Shown here piece by piece: positions 1 to 8,540 of a stretch of DNA of 64,000 bases. The DNA comes from Abyssibacter sp036156195 (lineage in GTDB: Bacteria; Pseudomonadota; Gammaproteobacteria; Nevskiales; OUC007), in contig JAYZUZ010000008.1 in the NCBI GenBank assembly GCA_036156195.1, positions 62,001-126,000 of the forward strand. Reading direction: 5' to 3'. Position 1 is the stretch's first letter. Every line of letters starts with the position of its first letter. The notes under the pieces are model-generated. The model was not told the origin of the DNA and did no database searches. It saw only the letters and a program-made list of their open reading frames with translations. Position numbers and translations under genes: made by a program.

Positions 1-2
1 GG

Positions 3-1823
3 CTGCGCAGCGCCACCGAGGAATTGCTGTCCAGCGGGCAGCGGTGGACCTCCGCCGAACAGGCCCGTCCTGAACTGGACGATGCCCTGGGGCGCGCCCG
101 CCGATTTCTGGGTCTGGCGGCGTTGTCCGCGGTGTTGCTGGCGGGTGTGGCCATGGCCTTGTCGGCCATGCAGTACGCCGCCGGCCAGCATGATGCCGTG
201 GCGCTGCGCAAAACCCTGGGCGCCACCAGCGGCATGATTCTTCGCGGTGAGCTGCGGCGATTGCTGCGGCTGGGGATGCTGGGCGGCCTGGTGGGGCTGG
301 GCTTTGGTTACCTGGGCCAGTGGTTGTTGGTGCAGGTGCTGGGCGATCTCGTCTTGATGAGCCTGCCGCCGCCGCCGTTGTGGCCGGCGGTACCGGCCCT
401 GGCCACGGGCGCAGTGGCGCTGGTTGGCTTCGGGTTGCCACCCTTGCTGCGCCTGCGGCATGTACCGCCGATGCGGGTACTGCAACAGGCGCTGGGCCCA
501 CCGGCCGCCTCCGTCTGGGGGGCGGGACTGGCCGCCATGCTGGCAGTCGGCGGACTGCTGGTCTGGCAGGCCGGCGACCTGCGTCTGGCTGCGACCGTTT
601 TTCTGGGTGCGCTGCTGGCCCTGACGGCGCTGGCGCTGGTTGCCCTGTTGCTCACCGCCGGGGTCCAGCGACTGCGACACCGCAGCGGCGGCGCCTGGCG
701 CTACGGACTGGCCAATATCGCCAGGCGTCGCGGGGATGCGACGCTGCAGCTTGTGGCTGTGGGTACGGGCCTGACGGTGCTGCTGTTGCTGGTCGTTGTC
801 CGGGGTGATTTGCTGGCGACCTGGCGTGAAAGCCTGCCCGACGACGCCCCCAACATTTTCCTGATCAACATCCAGTCTGATCAACGGGCCGCCGTAACCG
901 AATTCTTTGCGGCCCGGTCCCTGGGCCGGCCGACCCTGCACGCCATGGCGCGGGGGCGTCTGCTGGCCGTCAACGGGCGCTCCGTCGAGTCACAGGCGTA
1001 CGACGATCCGGATGCGCGCGAACGGTTGGAACGGGCCTTCAATCTCTCCTGGGCCAGCGAACTGGGGGCAGACAACACCACCATCGATGGTCAGTGGTGG
1101 GGCGACGCCGGTCAGGGCCAGCCCTGGATTTCCATCGAGGAAAACATGGTGGAGTCCTACGGGTGGTCGCTGGGTGACCAGCTGACATTCGATTTTGCCG
1201 GCCAGACCCTGGATTTGACGGTTGTCCATCGCCGAAGCGTGGAATGGGACAGCTTCGGAGTGAACTTCTTCCTGCTTGTCCCGCCGGGATTGCTCGATGA
1301 GCTCGATGCAACCTGGCTGACCAGTGTGCATCTACCGCCGGGCGGCAAGACGGCCCTGCTGGACCTGGTCCGCGCAGAACCCAACATCACGGTGCTGGAT
1401 ATCGACGCTCTGATTGCCCAGGTTCGGCGTGTCATGGACCGCGTCAGCCTTGCCGTTGAGGCCGTGTTTGCGCTCACCCTGCTGGCCGGGCTGGTGGTCC
1501 TCATTGCGGCACTCCAAGGCACGCGGGACCAGCGGCGCCGTGAAGCCGCGCTGCTGCGCACCCTGGGCGCATCCCGGCGTCTTTTGCGCCAGGCCCTGTT
1601 CACCGAGTTCGGTGTGCTGGGTGCGTTGTCCGGTCTGATGGCTGCCGGATTCGCGCAACTCATCGCCGCTGTGCTGGCCCGTGGGGTCTTCGACATGGCT
1701 TATGTGGCCAGCCCTGCCTTGTGGTGGATGGGTCCTCTGGCCGGTATCGGACTGATGACAGCGGCCGCGCTGGCCGGCGTGCGGGGCGTGATTGGTCAGC
1801 CGCCGCTTGCGACCTTGCGTTGA
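3..1823 (+). CDS. FtsX-family ABC transporter permease (5' truncated by window edge)
   Basis: The reading frame is open to the left edge, so the N-terminus lies outside the window; the ATG at 24 is only an internal methionine. About 606 residues are visible. They show hydrophobic segments near residues 35-55, 85-110, 120-140, 165-185 and 190-215, a long soluble loop of about 230 residues, then three more membrane spans at the C-terminus. This is the two-FtsX-domain layout of the YbbP-type permeases (usually about 800 aa), which work with a small ATPase (YbbA-like) in envelope or lipoprotein handling. The ATPase would be expected just upstream, outside the window. Substrate is not deducible. 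The next gene starts 21 bp downstream on the same strand. Confidence 0.85.
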   Translation: MRSATEELLSSGQRWTSAEQARPELDDALGRARRFLGLAALSAVLLAGVAMALSAMQYAAGQHDAVALRKTLGATSGMILRGELRRLLRLGMLGGLVGLGFGYLGQWLLVQVLGDLVLMSLPPPPLWPAVPALATGAVALVGFGLPPLLRLRHVPPMRVLQQALGPPAASVWGAGLAAMLAVGGLLVWQAGDLRLAATVFLGALLALTALALVALLLTAGVQRLRHRSGGAWRYGLANIARRRGDATLQLVAVGTGLTVLLLLVVVRGDLLATWRESLPDDAPNIFLINIQSDQRAAVTEFFAARSLGRPTLHAMARGRLLAVNGRSVESQAYDDPDARERLERAFNLSWASELGADNTTIDGQWWGDAGQGQPWISIEENMVESYGWSLGDQLTFDFAGQTLDLTVVHRRSVEWDSFGVNFFLLVPPGLLDELDATWLTSVHLPPGGKTALLDLVRAEPNITVLDIDALIAQVRRVMDRVSLAVEAVFALTLLAGLVVLIAALQGTRDQRRREAALLRTLGASRRLLRQALFTEFGVLGALSGLMAAGFAQLIAAVLARGVFDMAYVASPALWWMGPLAGIGLMTAAALAGVRGVIGQPPLATLR

Positions 1824-1844
1824 GACCGGCAGATTAGCCCGCGC

Positions 1845-3305
1845 ATGGATACCCCCTTCCCCTCCCGCGAATTGCTGCTGGCGATTACTGATGTCGCCCA
1901 GGACCTGAATGGCGCGGTCACGCCGGACGGGACTGTCGTCTACGTCAGCGCGGCCATTAGCCGCATCGTCGGCTTTGATACCGAAGAAGCCGTCGGCACC
2001 AGCATGTTCCGGTTCATCGCCCCGGACGATCACGGGTCGGTGCAGTCGGCGCTGACCACCGTGGCCGCCGGTTCGTCCGTCCAGTTTCGCTGTCACCTGC
2101 TGGATCAACGGGATCAGCCCCGTCTGGTCGAAGTCCGGGCCCGGCCGGCACAGGTCGACGGTGACCAGTATCTGGTGTTCAGTGCGCGGGACGCGACCGA
2201 TGCGCTGCACGCTGAAAAGGCTCGGGCCGAGAGCGAGGTTCGCTTTCGGCGTCTCATGGACGCGGCGCCGGACGCCATGGTGGTTATCCAGGATGCGCGG
2301 GTGGTTTTCGCCAACGAGACCGCGGCGACCATGTTCGGGCCTGTGCCGCGCGAGCGCCTCATCGGTCGCAGCATGAGTGAACTCATGCACCCGGAGGATC
2401 TCGAAGAAACCATGGATCGCCAGCGTCGCATCGAGGCCGGCGAGGTGCTGGAACCGTTGGTGCGCCGGCTGGTCCAGTCCACTGGCGATGTCGTTTGGGC
2501 CGAGGCGCGCGGCGTTTCCGTCAGCTTCAAGGGTCGGCCGGCCGTGCTGTCCATCATCCGGCGCGTCAGCGGCGAGACCCCCGAAGCCAGCGAGTTTGAA
2601 CTGGCCATGTCCCGCTTGCGAGCCGCCAACACGGAACTCACCCAGTTCGCCGACACGCTGACGCGGGATTTGCACGAACCGTTACGCATGATCGGCGGTT
2701 TTCTGCAGCTGCTGCGTCGTCGCCACGAGTCGGACATGGGGGCGGAGTCACTGGACTACATCGATACGGCCGTGCGCGGCGTGCGTCGGATCGAATCGCT
2801 GATCACCGATCTCAAGGAATTCTCACGGATTCATACGCATGGCCGCCCGCTGCGGCCTACGTCGCTGGAGACCGTGGTCATTGCGGCACAGCGACGCATG
2901 TCCAACGAGATCGAGGCGGCGGGGTTTCGTTGCCACCACGCCGTGTTGCCACTGGTGCTGGGCGACGAATCCCAGCTGGTCAAAGCCTTTTGCCACCTGT
3001 TCTCCAACGCCATCAAGTACGGTCCACCGGACGATGCGCCCATGGTCGAGGTCAAGGCCGAGCGCAAGGGCGCGATGTGGGAGATCGAGGTCAGTGACAA
3101 CGGCATTGGCATTGATCCGCATCATCAGGACCGTGTCTTTGAGGTTTTCCGCCGCTTGCAGCCCCAGGACAAGGCGGAGGGCACGGGCATCGGCCTGGCC
3201 ACGGTCAAGCGCATCATCGAACGGCATCGCGGCCAAGTCTGGCTGCGGTCGACACCGGGCGCCGGCACCTCGTTCTTCATGACCCTGCCCCTGCCGCCGG
3301 AATAG
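1845..3305 (+). CDS. PAS-domain sensor histidine kinase
   Basis: 486 aa with no transmembrane segment, so probably cytoplasmic. Two PAS domains cover about residues 8-120 and 125-240. A HisKA dimerisation helix follows, with the phospho-acceptor in TRDLHEPLRMIGGF, the class found in bacteriophytochrome-like kinases. The HATPase_c domain occupies about 350-483, with N box FSNAIKYG, G1 box DNGIGI and G2 box GTGIGLATV. No receiver domain is fused and no response regulator gene is adjacent, so the partner is unknown. It starts 21 bp after the permease gene and may be co-transcribed with it. All catalytic boxes look intact. Confidence 0.9.
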   Translation: MDTPFPSRELLLAITDVAQDLNGAVTPDGTVVYVSAAISRIVGFDTEEAVGTSMFRFIAPDDHGSVQSALTTVAAGSSVQFRCHLLDQRDQPRLVEVRARPAQVDGDQYLVFSARDATDALHAEKARAESEVRFRRLMDAAPDAMVVIQDARVVFANETAATMFGPVPRERLIGRSMSELMHPEDLEETMDRQRRIEAGEVLEPLVRRLVQSTGDVVWAEARGVSVSFKGRPAVLSIIRRVSGETPEASEFELAMSRLRAANTELTQFADTLTRDLHEPLRMIGGFLQLLRRRHESDMGAESLDYIDTAVRGVRRIESLITDLKEFSRIHTHGRPLRPTSLETVVIAAQRRMSNEIEAAGFRCHHAVLPLVLGDESQLVKAFCHLFSNAIKYGPPDDAPMVEVKAERKGAMWEIEVSDNGIGIDPHHQDRVFEVFRRLQPQDKAEGTGIGLATVKRIIERHRGQVWLRSTPGAGTSFFMTLPLPPE

Positions 3306-3350
3306 CCTGCGCGGGGTTGCGCTGGCGGCGCATTACACTGCGCGGCGACG

Positions 3351-3382
3351 GCCGGCAGTGGCCGTCCTGCCGGCGTTTCGCT
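3351..3382 (+). terminator. Possible terminator after the histidine kinase gene
   Basis: An 8-bp perfect stem (GCCGGCAG / CTGCCGGC) with an 8-nt loop is followed by GTTTCG. The T-tract is short, so this is a weak candidate. It separates the kinase gene from mdh. Confidence 0.4.
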
Positions 3383-3421
3383 ATGCTCCCGGCCCCTTTT
3401 TTGTAGACGTCGGAGTTCACG

Positions 3422-4396
3422 ATGACCGAACCTGTTCGCGTTGCCATCACCGGAGCGGCGGGCCAGATTTCCTATTCGCTGGCATTTCGCATCGCTGCGG
3501 GTGACATGCTCGGCAAGGACCAGCCTGTCATTCTCCAGCTTCTGGAGATTCCCCCGGCAATGGACGCGCTCAAGGGCGTGGTCATGGAACTCAACGACTG
3601 TGCGTTCCCGCTGCTGGCCGGCATCGAAGCCACGGATAACCCCGAAGTGGCCTTCAAGGATGCCGACTTCGCCCTGCTCGTCGGCGCGCGTCCGCGTGGT
3701 CCGGGCATGGAACGCGCGGATCTGCTGCAGGCCAACGCCGCTATTTTCTCCGTGCAGGGCAAGGCGCTGAACGATCACGCCAGCCGCGACGTGCGGGTGC
3801 TGGTCGTGGGTAACCCGGCCAATACCAATGCCCTGATCGCGCGCGAAAATGCGCCGGACCTGGATCACCGCCAGTTCACCGCGATGATGCGCCTGGATCA
3901 CAACCGCGCTCTGTCGCAGTTGGCCGAGAAGACCGGCAAGTCGATCAACACCATCGAGAACATGGTCGTCTGGGGTAACCACAGCGCCACGCAGTATCCG
4001 GACCTGCATCAGTGCACCGTCGACGGCCAGCCTGCGATGAGCCTGGTCGATCAGGCCTGGTACGAGAACGACTTCATCCCCACCGTGCAGCAGCGCGGTG
4101 CCGCCATCATCAAGGCGCGCGGTGCCAGCTCGGCGGCCTCCGCCGCCTCGGCTGCCATCGACCACATGCGCGACTGGGCGCTGGGGTCGGATGGCTGGGT
4201 ATCCATGGGTATTCCGTCTGACGGCAGCTATGGTGTGGAGCCGGGCATCGTCTACAGCTACCCCGTGGTCTGCAAGAACGGCGACTACGAGATCGTGCAG
4301 GACCTGGAGATCAATGCCTTCTCGCGTGAGCGCATGAAGACCACCGAAGATGAGCTGCGCAGCGAGCGCGCGGCGGTGGAAGATCTGCTGGGCTAA
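3422..4396 (+). CDS. mdh: Malate dehydrogenase
   Basis: 324 aa; interconverts malate and oxaloacetate with NAD in the TCA cycle. It belongs to the longer LDH-like malate dehydrogenase type. Visible features are the N-terminal Rossmann motif ITGAAGQISYSLAFRIA, the substrate-binding loop GARPRGPGMERADLL, VVGNPANTNAL, the MRLDHNRA segment, and the catalytic histidine in WGNHSATQYPD. Length is as expected for the family. The start ATG has GGAG seven bases upstream (GTCGGAGTTCACATG). It appears to be a single-gene unit, with a strong terminator immediately downstream. Confidence 0.97.
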   Translation: MTEPVRVAITGAAGQISYSLAFRIAAGDMLGKDQPVILQLLEIPPAMDALKGVVMELNDCAFPLLAGIEATDNPEVAFKDADFALLVGARPRGPGMERADLLQANAAIFSVQGKALNDHASRDVRVLVVGNPANTNALIARENAPDLDHRQFTAMMRLDHNRALSQLAEKTGKSINTIENMVVWGNHSATQYPDLHQCTVDGQPAMSLVDQAWYENDFIPTVQQRGAAIIKARGASSAASAASAAIDHMRDWALGSDGWVSMGIPSDGSYGVEPGIVYSYPVVCKNGDYEIVQDLEINAFSRERMKTTEDELRSERAAVEDLLG

Positions 4397-4488
4397 GGCG
4401 GGGTGCGGACCCGTGCACGGAACGTGCTGAGCGGGTCCATCAGGCGGCTGAACAGCTTTCGGCCAGCCCGCCTGGACTGCTAGCCTCG

Positions 4489-4530
4489 ACGGGCGTCGAC
4501 GGGTCACTCCCTCGACGCCCGTTTTGTTTG
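4489..4530 (+). terminator. Rho-independent terminator of mdh
   Basis: Perfect 11-bp stem ACGGGCGTCGA (4489-4499) / TCGACGCCCGT (4512-4522), 12-nt loop, followed by TTTGTTTG. The T-rich tail runs almost into the ribosome binding site of the next gene. Confidence 0.85.
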
Positions 4531-4541
4531 TGAGGATGCAG

Positions 4542-5516
4542 ATGCAGATCATCGAATTTGCCGACGGTCAGTTTCCGCAGGTGCTTGAGCGCCTGGAGGA
4601 CCACGTCGATGGCCGTATGCTGTGGCTGGACTTCGTACGTGGTGAACGCGCCGACTGGCACGAACTCGCGCAGCAACTTAGTGGTGCCACGCTGCTGCAG
4701 CAACACATTGTGGATGGCAACAATGCCGCCCACCCGTCGCATTACGACGGCACCTCGGAATACGACCTCGTCGTATTCCAGGGTCTGGGCCCGGACCCCC
4801 GGCACGATCAGATCGAGACGCGCACGGCCGCTTTTTTTCTGTTCGATCGCCTGCTGGTCACCGTGCGTGCCCCGGATAATGTCTCCTTTGAAACCGCAAC
4901 CCGTCGGATTATCGACCGCTCGGTGGCGCGGATTCCGAACACGCCCATCGGTATGGCGCACTTCATCCTCGATGTGATGATCGACCGCTATTTGGGTATT
5001 CGAGAACCGCTGGGCCGTGCCTTTGAAGAGTTGCAGGAATCGCTGCTCGATCCCGACAACCCCTTTAACGACTGGAAGGCCTTGCTCAACACCCGCAAGC
5101 AGGCCCGCAAACTGGAAGCCCTCTCCGCCGGGCAGTTGGAAGCCCTGGACGCCTGGCGGCGCCAAACCCGGTTTGAGCTGACCGAATCACAGCTGGTTCG
5201 GCTAAACGATTTGTCCGAGCATGTGGTGCGGGTTCAGACGCATGCCGAAGCGCAGCAGGCGGATGTGGAGTCGGCTGTGCAACTGCATTTTTCCGCGGTT
5301 GCCCATGCAACAAACCAGACCGTGACCACGCTGACTATCCTCTCGGCTGTGTTTCTGCCGCTGGGGCTGATCGCGGGCATCTTCGGTATGAACTTCGACA
5401 ACATGCCCGAGTTGCATTACCCCTACGCCTATCACGTCACGCTGGCGGGCATGGTGACATTGGCCCTGGGTTTGTTGTTCTTCTTCCGGCGCAAAGGGTT
5501 TTTCTCGGGGATATGA
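4542..5516 (+). CDS. CorA-family divalent cation transporter
   Basis: About 324 aa. The long N-terminal part is the soluble cytoplasmic funnel with a helical stalk around residues 180-260. Two C-terminal transmembrane helices follow, with the signature GMNFDNMPEL between them. This GMN...MPEL form is that of CorA Mg/Co channels; ZntB zinc transporters usually have a different second half. Start choice: ATG codons occur at 4536 and 4542, and GAGG at 4532-4535 is spaced correctly only for 4542. A TTG at 4524 also opens the frame but sits in the mdh terminator tail. The stop overlaps the next start (ATGA at 5513). Confidence 0.88.
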   Translation: MQIIEFADGQFPQVLERLEDHVDGRMLWLDFVRGERADWHELAQQLSGATLLQQHIVDGNNAAHPSHYDGTSEYDLVVFQGLGPDPRHDQIETRTAAFFLFDRLLVTVRAPDNVSFETATRRIIDRSVARIPNTPIGMAHFILDVMIDRYLGIREPLGRAFEELQESLLDPDNPFNDWKALLNTRKQARKLEALSAGQLEALDAWRRQTRFELTESQLVRLNDLSEHVVRVQTHAEAQQADVESAVQLHFSAVAHATNQTVTTLTILSAVFLPLGLIAGIFGMNFDNMPELHYPYAYHVTLAGMVTLALGLLFFFRRKGFFSGI

Positions 5517-6118
5517 GTCGGGCCCAGCAGGCGATTCTGGACTTCTGGTTTGGTGATCCAGCGGCCACCGACGCCGAGATCGCCGAGCGGCAAAGCGGGC
5601 TGTGGTGGGGCAAGTCGGCGCAGGTCGATGCGCGCATCCGCCGCGACTTCGGGCCGCTGGTCGAGGCCGCAGCCCGTGGCCAGCTGAATCACTGGTCCTC
5701 GACCGAGCCGGGTCTGCTGGCCCTGTTACTGCTGACGGATCAGTTCCGCCGCAATCTGTACCGGGATCAGGCGGAGGCTTATGCACTGGATGAGCTGGCG
5801 CGGGGGCTGACCCGCCAATGTCTGCAGCGCGACGGCGACAGACAGCTGCGGCCGGTGCAGCGCGTGTTCGTCTATTTACCGCTGGAGCACAGCGAGTCGC
5901 TGATGGACCAGGACATGTCGGTGCATGTGTTCTCGGCGCTGGTCGATGAGGTGCCCGCTGAGCAGCGCGCGGCATTCGAGAACTTCCTGGGGTTTGCCCG
6001 AGCCCATCGCGATGTGATTGCTCGGTATGGCCGGTTTCCACATCGTAACGCTGCGCTCGGCCGGGCGGACACCGCAGCCGAGCGCGTCTATCTGGCCGAT
6101 CCGGACGCAGGATTCTAG
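5513..6118 (+). CDS. DUF924 family protein
   Basis: 201 aa, soluble. It shows the DUF924 hallmarks: N-terminal ILDFWFGDP, the WWGKS segment, LLLTDQFRRNLYRD in the middle and VYLPLEHSESLMDQD in the second half. The family is all-helical and TPR-like and has no established biochemical role. ATGA overlap with the CorA gene implies translational coupling. Full length for the family. Confidence 0.88.
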   Translation: MSRAQQAILDFWFGDPAATDAEIAERQSGLWWGKSAQVDARIRRDFGPLVEAAARGQLNHWSSTEPGLLALLLLTDQFRRNLYRDQAEAYALDELARGLTRQCLQRDGDRQLRPVQRVFVYLPLEHSESLMDQDMSVHVFSALVDEVPAEQRAAFENFLGFARAHRDVIARYGRFPHRNAALGRADTAAERVYLADPDAGF

Positions 6119-6149
6119 TATCCGCGCTGGATTCGCTGGCCGGGTGCAG

Positions 6150-6857
6150 CTAGAAGAACTTGTAGCGAACGCCCAGCGAAATCACCGGATATAAGTCGAA
6201 ATCATCCGCATCCTGCTGAATTTCCTGTTCTTCACGGGCTAGCGCGTCGTCCAGCTGTTGCTGGCAACTGGGGTCGGTCATGCCCAGGTTGCCCTGGCAG
6301 GAGCCTTCGCTGGTCAGCGAGACGCCCGGCGAACCCTGGAACATGACGCCCATGTCGAACTGAAAGCCGAACCCTGTGTCAGCGGCGACGGCATTGCCCC
6401 AGCCCAGGCCCGCGTAAGGCGCGACGCTATCGAAATCGATTAGCGCGCTGATGGTGCCGATGTCGTCGTCATCAAAGCTCTGGTCGCCCACTTCGCAACT
6501 GGACTGTTCGCAGCGCGCAGAGGCCGTGATTTCGTTGCCGTTAAAGACCACGCCAGCAGACAAACGGAATGCGCCGCCCCAGGGGTGCCAGTCGGCGTAC
6601 GCCGCCAGCGAGGACAGGTCCAGCGTACCGTTGTAGGTGAGTTCGTTGCCGGAATCTTCTTCGGGTTCCGGGTCGTAGTCGTAGTCGTACTGATTGACGC
6701 CCGCGCGGAGATTGAATGTCTCCGTGATGCCGGTGGTCATTTCCAGACTCAGACCCAGGGTGCTGACACGGGCCGCCACGCCCAGGTTGGGTTCGTAGGC
6801 ATGTCCGAGCGTGGGCAACAAGGCCAGGGTGCTCACAAGACCAAGCGTTCGAATCAT
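6150..6857 (-). CDS. Predicted outer-membrane beta-barrel protein
   Basis: 235 aa from the ATG at 6857, chosen because GGAG lies seven bases upstream and the first 20 residues (MIRTLGLVSTLALLPTLGHA) form a clean signal peptide. The mature part has alternating hydrophobic/polar strands, many aromatic residues and ends in RYKFF, a terminal-aromatic signature of outer-membrane barrels. Acidic stretches (YDYDYDPEPEEDSG) are probably surface loops. Two cysteine pairs lie in predicted loops. No specific family is recognised beyond an outer-membrane protein W/porin-like barrel; function unknown. Confidence 0.72.
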   Translation of the reverse strand: MIRTLGLVSTLALLPTLGHAYEPNLGVAARVSTLGLSLEMTTGITETFNLRAGVNQYDYDYDPEPEEDSGNELTYNGTLDLSSLAAYADWHPWGGAFRLSAGVVFNGNEITASARCEQSSCEVGDQSFDDDDIGTISALIDFDSVAPYAGLGWGNAVAADTGFGFQFDMGVMFQGSPGVSLTSEGSCQGNLGMTDPSCQQQLDDALAREEQEIQQDADDFDLYPVISLGVRYKFF

Positions 6858-6958
6858 CTCATTACTCCGCGGATAGTGCGTATCAGGACGCCGGATCGCG
6901 TCAGGCGGTGACCTGTCCCCTGTCCGTCGTCTCCATGGTCGTCGATGCGACGTTAGGA

Positions 6959-7852
6959 TCATCCCATGCCGGGTCGTCGCGGAACCACCGGCCAATCGGC
7001 CACCGCGTCGGCGAAACGGTGAGCGGCATCACGCTGCATGCGGAAGTACAGCGATGGCTCGATTAACTCCAGCTCGATGAGCAGGGGCTGTCCACGGCTT
7101 GAAATCAGAAAATCGACACGGGCGTACAACAGCGGCGCAGGGGCGACTGCCAGTGCTTGTTCGGCGATGCGTTGCAAGTTGTCAGCGGCTTCGGCGGCGA
7201 GAATCTCGGCCCCGTGCTCCTCCTGGACCCTGAAATCCCCGGTCTTCGGAATCTTGCGGATGGCATGCGAGTAGCGCCCACCGAAGTAAAACAGTGACCA
7301 CTCGCCGTTCTGCGTCACCGTTGGGATGAACGGCTGAATCATGCACGCCCGCCGGGCAAACACGGCCTCCAGCCTCTCGGCCTGCGACAGCCAGGTTGCG
7401 GACGCGAGGCGGTAGGTGTGATCCGCATTGGCGCTGATCTGGGGTTTGATCACCACCTCATCGCTGCCAAAGGCGGCGAAGGCCTTCGCCAGGTCCGCGC
7501 GGTCAGCGCCCTCGCCATGCCAGTGGGTGGGCACGATGGGCACGCCGGCTTGAGCCAGGTCCAGCAGGTAGCGTTTGCTGAGATTCCACCGGACAACGGA
7601 CAAATCATTCGCAAGCGTCGCCGAGCTTGCATCGATTGTCGCCAGCACCTGGAGAAATGCTTCCGGGGTTTGCTGGTAGTCCCACGGCGTGCGGATGATG
7701 ACCAGATCGAAGCCGTTCCAGTCGGTGTGCTGGCGCCAGGGGACCTCGGTGACCCGGTGGCCACGTGCCCGGAGCGCGGCGTGCATCAACGGATCATCGA
7801 TGACGAACTCATCCGGCTGATCCATGGTCAGGCAGGCAATCTTCAGCGTCAC
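6959..7852 (-). CDS. ATP-grasp domain protein (RimK/glutathione synthetase-like)
   Basis: 297 aa, soluble. N-terminal pre-ATP-grasp region with IACLTMDQPDEF and VIIRTPWDYQQTPEAF. The ATP-grasp fold shows the ATP-binding lysine in DEVVIKPQISANADHTY, then MIQPFIPTVTQNGEWSLFYF and the metal-binding LLYARVDFL...LIELELIEPSLYF. Such enzymes ligate a carboxylate to an amine or thiol with ATP. The closest described types are the DcsG/RimK-like ligases, but the substrate cannot be read from sequence. Its start overlaps the stop of the LysE gene by four bases, so the two are co-translated. Confidence 0.85.
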   Translation of the reverse strand: MTLKIACLTMDQPDEFVIDDPLMHAALRARGHRVTEVPWRQHTDWNGFDLVIIRTPWDYQQTPEAFLQVLATIDASSATLANDLSVVRWNLSKRYLLDLAQAGVPIVPTHWHGEGADRADLAKAFAAFGSDEVVIKPQISANADHTYRLASATWLSQAERLEAVFARRACMIQPFIPTVTQNGEWSLFYFGGRYSHAIRKIPKTGDFRVQEEHGAEILAAEAADNLQRIAEQALAVAPAPLLYARVDFLISSRGQPLLIELELIEPSLYFRMQRDAAHRFADAVADWPVVPRRPGMG

Positions 7853-8487
7853 ACCAGTTGTCTCGACGCTGACCAGATGAGCTGCACCGCCAGCACAACC
7901 AGCACTGCGCCCATGCCACGGTCAATGAGGTGGGCGCGGCGCAGAAACCAGCGCCGCGGTGTCGGTGCCGTGAACAGCAGCGAGACCAGACTGAACCAGG
8001 CTGCGGTGGACAGGCATAGCCACAGCCCCAGACCCAGTTGCAGCCACATCGGCTGGCCTGGGCCAACCACCACCGTGAACAACGCGAGGAAGAACAGGGT
8101 TGCCTTGGGGTTGAGCACATTGGTGACAAAACCCAGACGCAGGCTGCGCATGGGGGCATGCGCCTGCTGGCCCGAGCCTGCCAGGGCTTCGTCGGCCGGT
8201 TGTGCGCGCAGGGCATGCCAGGCAATCCACAGCAGGTAGGCGGCGCCTGCGAGCTGAATCGCGCCCATTAGCCAGGGTGTCTGGCTGATGATCAGTGCAA
8301 TACCCAACAGCGCATAGGTGACATGAACGGCAATGCCCAGGCCAATACCCAGGCTGGTCCACAGTGCGGGGCCGCGACCCTGCGTCATGGCCTGACGCAA
8401 GACGACGGCAAAGTCGGGGCCGGGGCTGGCAACAGCCAGCGCATGGGCGACGATGACGGTGATCGCCACCTGAATGGGGTCGGACAC
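7849..8487 (-). CDS. LysE/RhtB family amino-acid exporter
   Basis: 212 aa with about six hydrophobic segments. The N-terminus carries the family signature ALAVASPGPDFAVVLRQAMTQGRGPAL, followed by FVTNVLNPKATLFFLALF, the second conserved region. Members export amino acids or derivatives such as homoserine lactone, threonine or lysine across the inner membrane. Overlap with the ATP-grasp gene downstream suggests the exporter could expel that enzyme's product or substrate; this link is inference. Confidence 0.92.
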   Translation of the reverse strand: MSDPIQVAITVIVAHALAVASPGPDFAVVLRQAMTQGRGPALWTSLGIGLGIAVHVTYALLGIALIISQTPWLMGAIQLAGAAYLLWIAWHALRAQPADEALAGSGQQAHAPMRSLRLGFVTNVLNPKATLFFLALFTVVVGPGQPMWLQLGLGLWLCLSTAAWFSLVSLLFTAPTPRRWFLRRAHLIDRGMGAVLVVLAVQLIWSASRQLV

Positions 8488-8540
8488 GGGTGGGTCGCAG
8501 TGAGGTCAGCCGCCTATTGTGCGGGCCTGGCGGCGATGCG

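Noticed and set aside
1332..2675. 447-aa minus-strand frame over the permease and kinase genes
   Set aside because: It is antisense to clear FtsX and PAS/HisKA sequence and is rich in Gln/His/Arg as expected for a mirror frame.
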